A program made the position numbers and the translations under genes. DNA of 64,000 bases from CAVVVS01 sp963751355 (GTDB lineage Bacteria; Bacteroidota; Ignavibacteria; Ignavibacteriales; Ignavibacteriaceae): contig CAVVVS010000111.1 of assembly GCA_963751355.1 (NCBI GenBank), positions 1-64,000 of the forward strand, in the 5' to 3' direction. This document shows, piece after piece, positions 1 through 9,868 of the stretch. The notes under the pieces are model-generated. The model was not told the DNA's origin and did not search any database. It saw only the letters and a list, made by a program, of their open reading frames with translations. Every line of letters starts with the position of its first letter. Within the stretch, counting starts at the first letter, position 1.

Positions 1-598
1 GAACGGCACAGATTTCGCAGCAGATGGCGGAAGAGAATATACATTCATAAATAGTACTCCGTACGATCCAAATCATTACAATGATACAAATGTTGGTTTG
101 GATAATGATAACATGTATGATTTCTGGCCAGGTGTTAGAACTTCGGCTGCAGATCATCCATATTTACAAGCACCATTTACTATGACGATAATACCAAATT
201 ATCCTAATATTGAAACGGATGCATTTACGTTTACGGCACCGACGGTTGACAAAAGTACTGCCTTAGAAAAAACGGATGTCAATAAAATAAATGTATTCCC
301 TAACCCTTATTATGGTTACCAATATAGGGAAACATCTAGAGACGACCATTATGTAACTTTCAGTCATTTGCCCGGAACAAACGTTACGATTAGAATATTT
401 GATTTATCAGGTGTTCTTGTTAAAACTATAAATCATATTAATGGTAAGCAATTTGAAACCTGGAATCTGCAAAATGATTCCGGTTATCCGGTAGCTAGCG
501 GTATTTATGTAGCATACATAGATATGCCGGGTTTGGGTACCACTAAAGTACTTAAATTAGCTATAGTTCAGGAACAGCAAATATTGAAAGTATATTGA
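1..598 (+). CDS. T9SS cargo protein, C-terminal part (partial at left edge)
   Basis: The reading frame is open from base 2, so the gene begins outside the window and only its last 198 or so residues are seen. The C-terminal 90 residues form a type A T9SS sorting domain: a VFPNPYYG motif, a run of beta-strand residues with IRIFDLSG, and then VASGIYVAYI before a short basic tail. Such domains direct proteins through the outer membrane by the type IX secretion system and are removed or anchored at the surface. The catalytic or binding part is not in view, so its function is unknown. The next gene is a PorV/PorQ-family protein, a pairing that fits secretion. The sorting-domain call is firm; nothing can be said about the cargo. 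Confidence 0.85.
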   Translation, partial: NGTDFAADGGREYTFINSTPYDPNHYNDTNVGLDNDNMYDFWPGVRTSAADHPYLQAPFTMTIIPNYPNIETDAFTFTAPTVDKSTALEKTDVNKINVFPNPYYGYQYRETSRDDHYVTFSHLPGTNVTIRIFDLSGVLVKTINHINGKQFETWNLQNDSGYPVASGIYVAYIDMPGLGTTKVLKLAIVQEQQILKVY

Positions 599-608
599 TA
601 TTCCAAGG

Positions 609-634
609 GATATCCCGGTACATACCGGGATATC
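609..634 (+). terminator. 12-bp perfect hairpin after the T9SS cargo gene
   Basis: Arms at 609-620 and 623-634 are exactly complementary (12 bp) with a 2-nt gap, so a real RNA loop would open one or two pairs. It lies 10 bases after the stop codon and 34 bases before the porV-like start. The sequence after it is TCTATAAAAATTT, a poor U-tract, so it may act as a partial terminator or an mRNA-end protector rather than a strong stop. Confidence 0.5.
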
Positions 635-668
635 TCTATAAAAATTTAAATATTAATCGGAGGAAATT

Positions 669-1709
669 ATGTTTCGTTTGAAAAGACTATTATTTATCCT
701 TCTAATATTAAGCTTCGCGGCAGTCGAAACTTTTGGAAGCGGTCAGGACAGGGCGGGTACCGCCGCTGCACCGGAATTAAGAATTCCGGTTGGCGCAAGG
801 TATTTGGCAATGGTTGGTGCACCAATTGCGACTGTTTCAGGTTTGGAAGCAATATATTGGAATCCAGCTGGACTAGATCTCAGCACAACAAATGCAAATG
901 CCATGTTTTCATACCGGCAATATATTGCTGATATGAATATGGATTTCGTCGCCGTTAGCGGAAGATTAGGCAGTGTTGGTACGTTAGGCTTATCTTTTAG
1001 GTCATTAAACATCGGTAATATAAATGTGACCACTATGGATCAGCCGGATGGTACCGGGGAAATATTATCCCCAAATTATTTTGTTCTCGGCTTGACATAT
1101 TCAAAACAGCTTACCGATAGAGTCGCAATAGGAGCCAACTTTAATATAATAAATGAAAGCTTCGGTCGTGTTAGCGGTTCTAGCTTTAGTTTTGATGCCG
1201 GTGTTGAATATAGAGATTTATTCTCGGTTTCAGGTCTGGCTGTAGGTGTTGTTGTTAAAAATTTAGGCTCTTCCATGAAATATAGCGGAAATGCTTTATT
1301 CAAAATGGCTGAAGATCCTACTTCTTCAAGAGGACCTACATATTATCAAATAGATGCCGCATCTGCCCAGTTACCATCTGAAATTGCTATAGGTGTTTCA
1401 TACTTAAAGAGATTCGACGAGCAGAATTCTCTTTCGGTTTCGGGAACATTTCAAAATAATAATTACACATATGATAATTATAAAATTGGATTAGAGTATT
1501 CTTTTGAAAATACTTTTTATTTACGCGGCGGATATCTTTTTACTCCTCAAGCCACTTCCGCTACACCGGATATTTTCCAAAATTATTCTCTTGGTGCCGG
1601 TGTAAACTTGATGAAATATAGCGGTATTGATCTTTCAGTAGATTACGCTTACGTTCCTGTGAAGTATTTTTCTGCAAACAATGTTTTTTCAATTAGAATC
1701 GGTTTCTAA
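669..1709 (+). CDS. PorV/PorQ-family outer-membrane beta-barrel protein
   Basis: 346 residues with an N-terminal signal peptide (basic MFRLKR, then a hydrophobic stretch ending near FGSG). The mature part begins with an alternating pattern and the motif GLEAIYWNPAGLD, typical of PorV/PorQ and FadL-like barrels, and ends with a strand finishing in FSIRIGF, the aromatic end expected of outer-membrane proteins. PorV carries T9SS cargo to the attachment complex; family members in this group are numerous and many may serve one cargo each. The start is supported by CGGAGG nine bases upstream. It follows a T9SS cargo gene and ends in a strong terminator. The family call is good; whether it is the general PorV or a cargo-specific paralogue cannot be told. 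Confidence 0.8.
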   Translation: MFRLKRLLFILLILSFAAVETFGSGQDRAGTAAAPELRIPVGARYLAMVGAPIATVSGLEAIYWNPAGLDLSTTNANAMFSYRQYIADMNMDFVAVSGRLGSVGTLGLSFRSLNIGNINVTTMDQPDGTGEILSPNYFVLGLTYSKQLTDRVAIGANFNIINESFGRVSGSSFSFDAGVEYRDLFSVSGLAVGVVVKNLGSSMKYSGNALFKMAEDPTSSRGPTYYQIDAASAQLPSEIAIGVSYLKRFDEQNSLSVSGTFQNNNYTYDNYKIGLEYSFENTFYLRGGYLFTPQATSATPDIFQNYSLGAGVNLMKYSGIDLSVDYAYVPVKYFSANNVFSIRIGF

Positions 1710-1738
1710 TTTGAGCTGTTAAATTATTTGATTAAAAC

Positions 1739-1779
1739 AAAACGGTTTCCTCTGAATAAGAGTAAACCGTTTTTTTTTA
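1739..1779 (+). terminator. Rho-independent terminator of the porV-like gene
   Basis: Stem AAAACGGTTT (1739-1748) pairs with AAACCGTTTT (1764-1773), and the inner bases CTCT and AGAG extend the pairing around a 5-nt loop. It is followed by an unbroken run of T. This is the clearest intrinsic terminator in the window. Confidence 0.9.
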
Positions 1780-2135
1780 TTCATCAGAGTAAACAGTGTA
1801 ATATTGAGTTCCGAATAATATGCCGGGAACAAGATTAATTCGAATTGGTATTAATTCCCTGTTCTAAATGGAATGCCTTAAGTAAAGACAAGTTGTTGAA
1901 AATTAATACCACAATTATTTTTGGTGTGATTTATTCTAAGATATTTCCTAAAATAAACAATAAAATAATTTTCAGACCGCAAAAAATATAAAATGCCGCT
2001 ATCGTTTTATATTATTTATAAAGTTCAATGTATAACTTTTGTTATTTTATCTTTACTATAAAATATTTCAATTAAAGGGTTACTTCTAAAATTACGGTAA
2101 TCTCAATAAAAAATTAGCACAACTTTAAAATTCAT
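1780..2135. other. AT-rich intergenic stretch
   Basis: No coding region or RNA gene was recognised. GGTATTAATT near 1850 recurs as its reverse complement near 1902, a distant 10-bp inverted repeat of AT-rich bases that may be chance. Confidence 0.3.
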
Positions 2136-2777
2136 ATGAAATCATATTCTAAATATTTAGTGTATATCATAATATTATTTACTTATTGTTCAATTATTGG
2201 GCAAGAAAAAAAATCAGATTTAATTGGTAAATGGAAATCAGTTGAAAAACGTAATGAAAAAATTACGTTATTAGTATTTACTACTAAAAATGAATTCACA
2301 ATGCAGCCGGTAATTGTTGCAGACTACAAATATAAAATCAAGGGGAATTTGCTTTTACGTTTTTTCCATAAAACATACCCAATTAAAAAAACAATTATCG
2401 ATACAAGTTATTTAATCTTTAAGCCTGACACTATCATAAGAAAGTATGGGAAAGGAAACTGGACTAATACAGTTACGATGGTAAGAGCTAAAAATTCCGA
2501 AAGAGATTCCGGTAAGGATCCTTTAATCGGAACATGGCTTTGGGATTACCCTGCAGGACATACAGCAAAATCTATATATAGAAAAAATGGTACTATGCAT
2601 TTAGCCGTTCCGAGAGATAAATATGAAGGACACTATTCGGTTAATAATGATACCATAAAAATTGTTTTAAATAAAAATAAAGCAAAAATAATTTATACTT
2701 ATTGGACTAAAGGGAAATTATTGAGCTTAAAAAATCTTGAACATGGAAATGAAGAATTATTCAAAAGAATCAATTAG
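2136..2777 (+). CDS. Exported protein with two lipocalin-like repeats
   Basis: 213 residues with a signal peptide (MKSYSKYLV, hydrophobic core, ending near SIIGQ). Two similar units begin DLIGKWKS (about residue 29) and PLIGTWLWD (about 129); the LIGxW start followed by beta strands is typical of lipocalin-like or DUF4488/META-type small beta-barrel domains found in Bacteroidota exported proteins. No catalytic motif is visible. It lies 40 bases before a lipoprotein hydrolase whose own N-terminal domain also begins with LMGKW, so the two genes may share a binding function and be co-transcribed. I do not recognise a named family. Confidence 0.6.
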   Translation: MKSYSKYLVYIIILFTYCSIIGQEKKSDLIGKWKSVEKRNEKITLLVFTTKNEFTMQPVIVADYKYKIKGNLLLRFFHKTYPIKKTIIDTSYLIFKPDTIIRKYGKGNWTNTVTMVRAKNSERDSGKDPLIGTWLWDYPAGHTAKSIYRKNGTMHLAVPRDKYEGHYSVNNDTIKIVLNKNKAKIIYTYWTKGKLLSLKNLEHGNEELFKRIN

Positions 2778-2817
2778 TTATTCGATATACAATTAACACT
2801 AAATACAAAACAAAATA

Positions 2818-4293
2818 ATGTTTATGAAATATAAAATAGAATCACTCGTTATAATACTTTTAGTATCTATCTCAATAATAGGATGCTCATCAAAACAAAA
2901 TGAGAAAAAAATAAAAAATAAATTAATGGGGAAATGGGAAGCTATTTTAGTATATCCAAATGTCAAATACAAACTAGTTGCAGATTTTGAAAAAGACTCT
3001 AGTAATAATATTAGAATGAAATTATCTAGTCCCAAGCAAAAATCTTTTAATTTAACTGTTGATAGTTTAGAAATTATTGGCAACAAGATAAGTTTTAGTG
3101 TAAAAAAATATCAAGTTCACTTTTCTGGAATATTTAATGTTGACAGTAATAAAATTGCGGGTACATGGAAGCAGACTAAATATCATCTTCATTTAATATT
3201 TTTCAGGGAAGGTGAACTGGCAAGATTTAACAGACCGCAATATCCAATGAAACCCTATCCATATAATTCGGATTCCGTAGCATTTGATAATTATAAAGAG
3301 AATATAAAATTAGCAGGTACCTTAACTTATCCGAATCATAAAGGAAAATATCCGGCTGTATTATTGCTTTCAGGCATGGGTCCGCAAGATAGAGATGAAA
3401 CTATGTACGGACATAAGCCATTTGTGATTGTAGCGGATTATTTGACTAAGAAAGGATTCGCTGTTTTAAGAGTGGATGACAGAGGTATGGGTAAATCGAC
3501 CGGGAATTATTATAATTCAACAACAAACGATTTTGCCGGCGATGCTGCGGCAAGTATTGAATTCCTAAAAAAGCAGCAAATGGTCGATTCAACCCAAATA
3601 GGTTTAATAGGTTTTAATGAAGGTGGTTTAATCGCTTCAATGGTAGCATCGCGGAATCGAAACATTAAATTTATTGTCCTTTTATCAACCCCTGGGTTGA
3701 CGGGGGAAAAAATTCTATTGGCACAAACATTAAACATTCAAAAAAAGGAAAAAGTACCAAAGGCTGAGTTAACTAAAAATTATAATTTCAATAAAAAAGT
3801 ATTTAATATAATAGCAAGCAGAAAGGATTCTTCTACAATTCATGATGAATTAGTGCAGGCTTACAAAGATATGATTGCATCTTTAAGTACGAAAGAAAAA
3901 TATCAGAAAAAATATTCAAAGAATGTAATTTTAAGACAAATAGGTTTTATGTCAACTCCCTGGTTCAGGTATTATTTAACTTATGATCCAAAGGTTAATT
4001 TTGAAAAAGTTAAATGCCCTGTATTAAATTTATATGGGGATAAAGACATTCAAGTACAGCCTGATGAAAACCTTGCAGCGATAAAAAATGCATTGGCGGA
4101 TGGAGGAAATAATAACGTAAAATCCGAGGTCATACCAAATGTAAATCACTTGTTCCAAGATTGTCAAACCGGGTTACCGCAAGAATATTCACAGATTACC
4201 GAGACATTCTCTCCGAAAGTATTAGTAATAATAGGAGATTGGATAAAAAAGGAACTGGCTGCTGAAAAGGGCAAACAGGTAGCATATAAATAA
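2818..4293 (+). CDS. Alpha/beta-hydrolase-fold lipoprotein with Ser-to-Asn at the nucleophile
   Basis: 491 residues. The N-terminus is a lipoprotein signal with lipobox IIGC. Residues 35-125 form a beta-rich domain beginning LMGKWEA; the rest is an alpha/beta hydrolase with LLSGMGPQDRDE, VLRVDDRGMGKSTG and, at the nucleophile elbow, G-F-N-E-G. The residue that should be Ser is Asn267 (codon AAT at 3616). The acid (GDKDIQV) and the His (VNHLF) are still present. A paralogue at 30320-31639 has the same domain order and an intact GHSEG. Loss of the nucleophile suggests a non-catalytic or altered protein. The start ATG could also be three bases before or after an equally plausible Met (MFMK). The hydrolase-fold call is firm, the activity doubtful. 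Confidence 0.8.
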   Translation: MFMKYKIESLVIILLVSISIIGCSSKQNEKKIKNKLMGKWEAILVYPNVKYKLVADFEKDSSNNIRMKLSSPKQKSFNLTVDSLEIIGNKISFSVKKYQVHFSGIFNVDSNKIAGTWKQTKYHLHLIFFREGELARFNRPQYPMKPYPYNSDSVAFDNYKENIKLAGTLTYPNHKGKYPAVLLLSGMGPQDRDETMYGHKPFVIVADYLTKKGFAVLRVDDRGMGKSTGNYYNSTTNDFAGDAAASIEFLKKQQMVDSTQIGLIGFNEGGLIASMVASRNRNIKFIVLLSTPGLTGEKILLAQTLNIQKKEKVPKAELTKNYNFNKKVFNIIASRKDSSTIHDELVQAYKDMIASLSTKEKYQKKYSKNVILRQIGFMSTPWFRYYLTYDPKVNFEKVKCPVLNLYGDKDIQVQPDENLAAIKNALADGGNNNVKSEVIPNVNHLFQDCQTGLPQEYSQITETFSPKVLVIIGDWIKKELAAEKGKQVAYK

Positions 4294-4604
4294 ATATGAA
4301 ACGAATCGAGTTATGGCTAATAGTAAGTATGAATTAAAAAGACGAATTATTATCAGTGGAAATCTTCTACTTAGTGTAAGTAGTTAATTAATTGCGATAA
4401 AAATTTTACCCGAAAAGTTTGATGTAAATTATATATAAAAAATGGGAGTCCCGAAATGGACACCTATTAAAAAAATAGTATCCAATACTCCTTAAATGAG
4501 CGGTTATAAAGTAAATTATTTTTTGTAACCTTTACTATAATATTATAGGTTTTTTTATCCCGCTTAAATTTGCATCATTTGCAGTATATAATATTAATAA
4601 TAAA
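4294..4604. other. Gap between convergent genes
   Basis: AT-rich, between the plus-strand hydrolase and the minus-strand ppc. A weak AT-rich inverted repeat (AGTAAA with TTTACT, about 4508-4540) is near the middle. I see no clear terminator and no gene. Confidence 0.3.
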
Positions 4605-7382
4605 TTATCCTGTATTTCTAATACCTCCTGCAATTCCATTCACAGTTGATCTTAAAAGATGCAAAAGTTCCTTCTTTTTCTTACTTGATAAATTCTTATT
4701 TCTGAAAGCTTTTATATATTTCACTTGAATAAAACTTAAAGGATCGATATAAGGATTTCTGAGAAGAAGTGATCTTTGCAGAGATTTATTGGTGTCTAAT
4801 AAATTTTCTTTCCTGGTTATTTTTAAAACTGCATCGCAGGATAAATCATATTCATGGTTAATCATCTTAAATATTTTTTTACATTCCGGACTATTTTCAC
4901 ATAGTGAAAGATATTCTTTCCCGATAACCATGTCAGTCTTCATTAAAACCATTTCGATGTTATCAACGAGTATTTTGAAGAAATCCCACTCATCGTACAT
5001 AACTCTAATTATATCCCAATTAATATTTTTATTGTTAATGTAATTATTAATTGAAGATCCGAATCCATACCAACCGGAAATAGTCTGCCTGTTTTGAGTC
5101 CAAGAGAATACCCATGGAATTGCACGCAATGACCTTATATCATTCGTTTTTTTACGGGATGCAGGTCTTGAGCCAATTTCTATTTTTTCTATTATATCGA
5201 TCGGAGTGACTTTTCTAAAATATTCTATGAATGATGAATGAGTAATTAATTTTCTATATGCAATTAAGGCAGATTCCGAAATTTCATCAAAAATATTTTC
5301 ATACCTACCAAGAACATCGCTATCCTTTTTATAAATTGAATAAGAAGATGATAAAATTACTGCTGATGTAATTAATTCTAGACTGGTTTTTGCAATATCC
5401 GGGATAAGGTATTTTGAAGATATCATTTCTCCTTGTTCTGTGATTTTTATTTTCCCTTCGATTGTACCTCTAGGTTGTGCCATTATAGAAGGGAATACGG
5501 GACCGCCTCCTCTAGAAACACTGCCGCCTCTACCGTGGAAAAGAACTAATTTAATTTTATGTTTATCGCAAAGTTGTTTTAAATTTATTTGCGCTTTGTA
5601 TAGTTCATAATTGGAAGTAACAATCCCTCCGTCTTTATTACTGTCTGAGTAACCAATCATTATCTTTTGAGTTGAATTTCGTAAGCGTAAATGCATGGAA
5701 TATAATTTATTACGGAATAATGATTCCATAATTCCAGTACAATTGCGTAAATCTTCTATTGTTTCAAAGAGGGGTAGAATATCTAAATCTGAAGAAACGA
5801 TTTTGCCTTTATCTACTTCAAGTAATCCTGCTTCTTTAGCAAGCAGCAAAGAGCTTAAAACGTCACTAACCGAAGAACAATTGCTGATAATATAATCGTT
5901 GCATGAATCGGGAGAAATATTGATTTTACCCCATTTTATAATTGATATTTCATTCAATACCTGCCTGGTTGTAGTTTTAATTTTGCTGAATGTATTCTTA
6001 AGAGGTCTCGAAGATGAAAGTTCATTAGTTAATAATTCAATTTTGTGAGTTTCATCGAGAAGATTAAATTCAGATTGAAGTTCAGTCAAAGAAAATAGAT
6101 CGTCAATTGACGCACGAAGCATGGATGAATTCTGCCGTATATCTAATGATACAAATCTAAATCCGTATGTTTGGACTTTATAAATGAAAGGTAATAAAAC
6201 AGAATTTGCTATAGTTATTCCTTTATTTAGTATTAAACTATTGTACATTAATTTCAGATCCGCTAATAATTCCTTTGGGTTAGCATAACCATTCTCTTTA
6301 CAGTTTAATATATTGCGCAATTTAAGTGAAATAAGGAACAACTTTGTTCTATATATTTCTGAAGGATCCCTGACCAAACCGTCGGTGTTTTCAACAGCAT
6401 ATTGTTTTCGTTCTCTCTCTACTGAATTATGCAGCGCTTTACTAACTTTAACTAAATTTATTGAAGGACTTAAGGTTGCGTATAGGTTTTCAAGGTCGCG
6501 TAGATACAAATTAATAATTTGGTTTCTATTATTTTGTAATGTTGATTTGGTAATTTGAACTGATACGAACGGATGACCGTCCCTGTCTCCACCCATCCAT
6601 GAGCCAAATTTAATTAAGGGCGGAACGGGTTGATCAACTCCGAAGTATTCCTGTATTTTATTATTAAGGATTAAATAGAATTCAGGAATAATATCATATA
6701 AAACATCTTTGAAAAAGAAAAGTCCACGCTGAATTTCATCCTGAACCGTAACTTTATGAAATCTTATTTCATTTGATTGCCATAATAATGTAACTTCAGT
6801 TTGAAGAAGACTTTTAATTTCATTTTCTTCTTCAACAGTATTTTTTTTTATCTCGCGTTGTAAAAGTAACTGGCTGATTTTTAATATTTTTCTTAATATT
6901 GTCTGTCGCGTAGCCTCTGTAGGATGTGCGGTAAATACGGGAAGTATTTCTATAGAATTTAAAATATTTATTACGTCTTGTTTTGAAAGTTTCAACTCTC
7001 TTAATTTTTCAAATACATTATCAAAGGACCTTAATCCGGCTGCATTTTTATTTATGTTAGATATTCTAGTTTGTCTTATCCTGTGGATCTCATCTGCGGC
7101 ATTTACAAGAATAAAATAGGTTGAAAAAGCTCTAACAACTTTATGGGAATCTTCAAGCGATAAGGAAGCAATTAAACGTTTTATTTTTTTACGGGTACTT
7201 TCCTTGTAATCAGTGCGCAGCTCTTTGGTCAATGCCCTAAGTTTTTCCTCTATTTCGTATAATTTCAACCCTTCTTGTTCCTTCAAGACATTCCCTAATA
7301 TTATACCGAGTTCCTTGATATCCTTTTTAAGCGGTGCATCCTGTTCCGAATCTTCTAACAATTTTAAAGAACGTTTGCTCAT
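4605..7382 (-). CDS. ppc: Phosphoenolpyruvate carboxylase
   Basis: 925 residues, the usual length for bacterial PEP carboxylase. It adds bicarbonate to phosphoenolpyruvate to give oxaloacetate, refilling the citric acid cycle. Visible signatures are VFTAHPTEATR with the catalytic His at residue 153, GYSDSNKDGG, the FHGRGGSVSRGGGP loop near residues 613-625, and the C-terminal RNTG that ends the family and binds near the active site. All expected motifs are intact. It stands alone: the neighbours are a convergent hydrolase gene and a long gap. The start is the Met of MSKRSLKLLE; upstream bases give no strong ribosome site. Confidence 0.97.
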   Translation of the reverse strand: MSKRSLKLLEDSEQDAPLKKDIKELGIILGNVLKEQEGLKLYEIEEKLRALTKELRTDYKESTRKKIKRLIASLSLEDSHKVVRAFSTYFILVNAADEIHRIRQTRISNINKNAAGLRSFDNVFEKLRELKLSKQDVINILNSIEILPVFTAHPTEATRQTILRKILKISQLLLQREIKKNTVEEENEIKSLLQTEVTLLWQSNEIRFHKVTVQDEIQRGLFFFKDVLYDIIPEFYLILNNKIQEYFGVDQPVPPLIKFGSWMGGDRDGHPFVSVQITKSTLQNNRNQIINLYLRDLENLYATLSPSINLVKVSKALHNSVERERKQYAVENTDGLVRDPSEIYRTKLFLISLKLRNILNCKENGYANPKELLADLKLMYNSLILNKGITIANSVLLPFIYKVQTYGFRFVSLDIRQNSSMLRASIDDLFSLTELQSEFNLLDETHKIELLTNELSSSRPLKNTFSKIKTTTRQVLNEISIIKWGKINISPDSCNDYIISNCSSVSDVLSSLLLAKEAGLLEVDKGKIVSSDLDILPLFETIEDLRNCTGIMESLFRNKLYSMHLRLRNSTQKIMIGYSDSNKDGGIVTSNYELYKAQINLKQLCDKHKIKLVLFHGRGGSVSRGGGPVFPSIMAQPRGTIEGKIKITEQGEMISSKYLIPDIAKTSLELITSAVILSSSYSIYKKDSDVLGRYENIFDEISESALIAYRKLITHSSFIEYFRKVTPIDIIEKIEIGSRPASRKKTNDIRSLRAIPWVFSWTQNRQTISGWYGFGSSINNYINNKNINWDIIRVMYDEWDFFKILVDNIEMVLMKTDMVIGKEYLSLCENSPECKKIFKMINHEYDLSCDAVLKITRKENLLDTNKSLQRSLLLRNPYIDPLSFIQVKYIKAFRNKNLSSKKKKELLHLLRSTVNGIAGGIRNTG

Positions 7383-8251
7383 TTATAGATCCTTGCCTGA
7401 TTTTGTATAAAAATTTAGAATGATAATTATTTTAAATATAACTTATTGTAAATAAAATAGTGCATTTTATAATGTAGATTTTTATTATTATTTGCATAAC
7501 ACCGTAATGAATGAGTACGAAAATGCAATGAATCATCTCCAAGGATTTGGTGCTATAGACGAGTTTATTCTACAATAATTTGACTTCTACTGCTAAAGTG
7601 TGCCCGTTTTTGATGTGGGTATCACTTTGTGAAATGGCAAAACAAACTTTATAATACCGCTTTAGGCGGTTGGTTATTATAAGAAAATAAAAAGCTACAA
7701 ACTGAACATCTTCTTAGATGATGCATTTAAATTATCAATTCAATGGCAATAAAAATTGAGTTAGCCCCAGTAAATCGATATTTAATTTTAATATCATAAT
7801 GATCAAAGTTATAATCTATATATTCCAAATATTCTGTATAAATATGTATTATAAAAAGATACCAAACAATTTATGTGATTTAGATTCGAAAATGATAGCT
7901 ATGGGGAAAATAATGCTCAATTTTAGATAATAAATATTTTATAATTAGATTTATATAATAAGTTACAAATAGTTAGTAAAAATTATCGAAATATAATCAA
8001 ACGAATAACTTGAATAATTGAATAATTATCTTATTTTATAAAAATTGAGTCATAAATGAAAAATCATTCGTGATAAACCAGTCCATACAAACAATAATAA
8101 TTACTCAACAACAATTGATCGTTAAAAATCCTGTCTCAGTTATTTTAATATTAAAAAACAAATTTAAAAAGAATAAACTAGTTTACCGATTAGCCAAAAG
8201 CGATGTTGGTATGTATATATATTAATTAAAAAATTATTTAAAAAACAAATA
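7383..8251. other. Long non-coding AT-rich gap (869 bp)
   Basis: This region separates the divergent ppc and GNAT genes. The longest in-frame stretches are very short; one begins ATGAATGAG at 7507 and runs only 23 codons. An imperfect inverted repeat (TTATAATACCGC ... GCGGTTGGTTATTATAA, about 7648-7682) can form a stem with a bulge. The stretch 7590-7640 is slightly richer in GC than its surroundings. Nothing was recognised as an RNA gene or mobile-element remnant. Confidence 0.3.
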
Positions 8252-8713
8252 ATGAGAAAAGAAATGCTTGAAATAAAACAATTAAAATCAGATAGAGACT
8301 TCACACAAGAAATTACCAGAGAAAGATTCATAAAATTTTTACATGAACATTTAGACCAGTTCGGTGATTCGATCTCAGCTATTTCAAAATCTGTAGATTA
8401 TGCTTTTTCAACAGAACCGGGTAAAGGCGGATTTCTGCTGGCGGCATACTATGACAATGAATTAGCCGGCGAACTGGTTATGAATAAAACTGGAATGGAC
8501 GAATACATACCGGAGAACATTCTCGTTTATGTTGCAGTGGACGGTAAATTTAGAAATAAAGGAATTGGAAGGCAGATTGTTGAGAAATCTGCAGAACTTT
8601 CCGAAGGAAATGTTGCTTTGCATGTTGAGTACAATAATCCTGCAAAGCGTTTATACGAAAGGATCGGCTTTAAATCCAAATATGCAGAAATGCGATTAAT
8701 CAGGGGAGAATAA
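8252..8713 (+). CDS. GNAT-family N-acetyltransferase
   Basis: 153 residues. The acetyl-CoA site is seen at about residues 95-110 as VDGKFRNKGIGRQIV (the R-N-K-G-I-G core matching RxxGxG), followed by ALHVEYNNPAKRLYERIGF, the normal C-terminal GNAT strand and helix with NxxAxxLYExxGF. The fold transfers an acetyl group from acetyl-CoA to an amine. The substrate is not known. The gene ends 3 bases before an amino-acid racemase gene, so a substrate such as an amino acid or its derivative is possible. An internal Met (8264, MLEIKQ) is an alternative start with a slightly better purine-rich leader. Confidence 0.85.
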   Translation: MRKEMLEIKQLKSDRDFTQEITRERFIKFLHEHLDQFGDSISAISKSVDYAFSTEPGKGGFLLAAYYDNELAGELVMNKTGMDEYIPENILVYVAVDGKFRNKGIGRQIVEKSAELSEGNVALHVEYNNPAKRLYERIGFKSKYAEMRLIRGE

Positions 8714-8716
8714 ATA

Positions 8717-9802
8717 ATGGCTACGTTAACAATTGATACGGATAAAATATGTAGTAATATAATTAAACTTCAAAACTATCTTTCAAAAAACGGAATAACA
8801 TGGACGTTGGTTACAAAAATGTTGTGCGGGGATAAAGCTTCATTAGAAAAGATCATTCCGGCTGTTTGTATTAAAAATCTTCATTCAGTCGGAGATTCCA
8901 GGATAACTAATCTACGCATAATTAAGGAAATCAAACCTGATGTAGTTACAATGTACATCAAACCACCGGCTTTAAACCAGGTAAAAAATGTTGTCAAGTA
9001 TGCAAATATATCACTGAATACATCATATAAAACAATTGAGGCCCTAAATAGAGAAGCCGAAAGGCAGGGGAAAATTCACCGGATTATTGTTATGATAGAA
9101 ATGGGTGAGCTAAGAGAGGGAGTATTAAGAGACGATATATTAAATTTTTATGAAAAAGTATTTAACCTCAAAAATATAGAAATAAACGGTATAGGTACAA
9201 ATTTAGGCTGCATGTACGGAATAGAACCTACATATGATAAATTAATTCAACTAAGTCTATATAAGAATTTAGTGGAAGCCAAATTTGATCATAAGCTGGA
9301 ACTAGTATCGGGGGGCAGTTCAATTACTTTACCGTTAATCTCAAAACAAAAAGTACCAAAAGGAGTAAACCATTTTAGAATTGGTGAGGCGGCTCTGTTA
9401 GGTACTTCTCCGCTTGATAATAAAAAATTTAGAAATCTCTCGACTTCGGCAATAAACTTCTCCGGAGATATATTGGAATTATATAAAAAAGAAGTTGTAC
9501 CCGATGGTATAATGGGCGAAGCTGCCGTTGGACATATTGCAGAGCTTTCAGAAGGTACAAATGATCATAAAGAATCCTATAGATGTATTGTAGATTTCGG
9601 TGAACTGGATGTTGACGCCTCAAACCTGATTCCGAAGGACAGCCGGGTTAAATTTGTAGGTACAACATCGGATATGACGGTTTACGATATTGGTGAACAA
9701 GGCGGTGGATATCATGTACACCAGCAGATGCATTTTTTCCCGAATTATATGTCGGTAGCCAGAATTATGAATTCTCGTTATATGAGTAAAAAAATTATAT
9801 AA
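8717..9802 (+). CDS. PLP-dependent amino-acid racemase (alanine racemase N-terminal fold, Orr/YhfX-like)
   Basis: 361 residues. The N-terminal TIM-barrel domain carries the PLP lysine in WTLVTKMLCG (about residue 36) and ends with a glycine-rich phosphate-binding part near GGSS. The sequence fits the alanine/ornithine racemase group seen in clostridial ornithine racemase rather than classical Alr, which is a separate gene at 13096. It probably interconverts L and D forms of a basic or other amino acid; the exact substrate is inferred only. It is translationally close to the upstream GNAT gene, with 3 bases between them. Confidence 0.75.
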   Translation: MATLTIDTDKICSNIIKLQNYLSKNGITWTLVTKMLCGDKASLEKIIPAVCIKNLHSVGDSRITNLRIIKEIKPDVVTMYIKPPALNQVKNVVKYANISLNTSYKTIEALNREAERQGKIHRIIVMIEMGELREGVLRDDILNFYEKVFNLKNIEINGIGTNLGCMYGIEPTYDKLIQLSLYKNLVEAKFDHKLELVSGGSSITLPLISKQKVPKGVNHFRIGEAALLGTSPLDNKKFRNLSTSAINFSGDILELYKKEVVPDGIMGEAAVGHIAELSEGTNDHKESYRCIVDFGELDVDASNLIPKDSRVKFVGTTSDMTVYDIGEQGGGYHVHQQMHFFPNYMSVARIMNSRYMSKKII

Positions 9803-9868
9803 CTCGAATTACATGAAATCTGAAAATCTCAATCAAAATTACTTTACTAGTTTAGCTCGTATAAAGTT

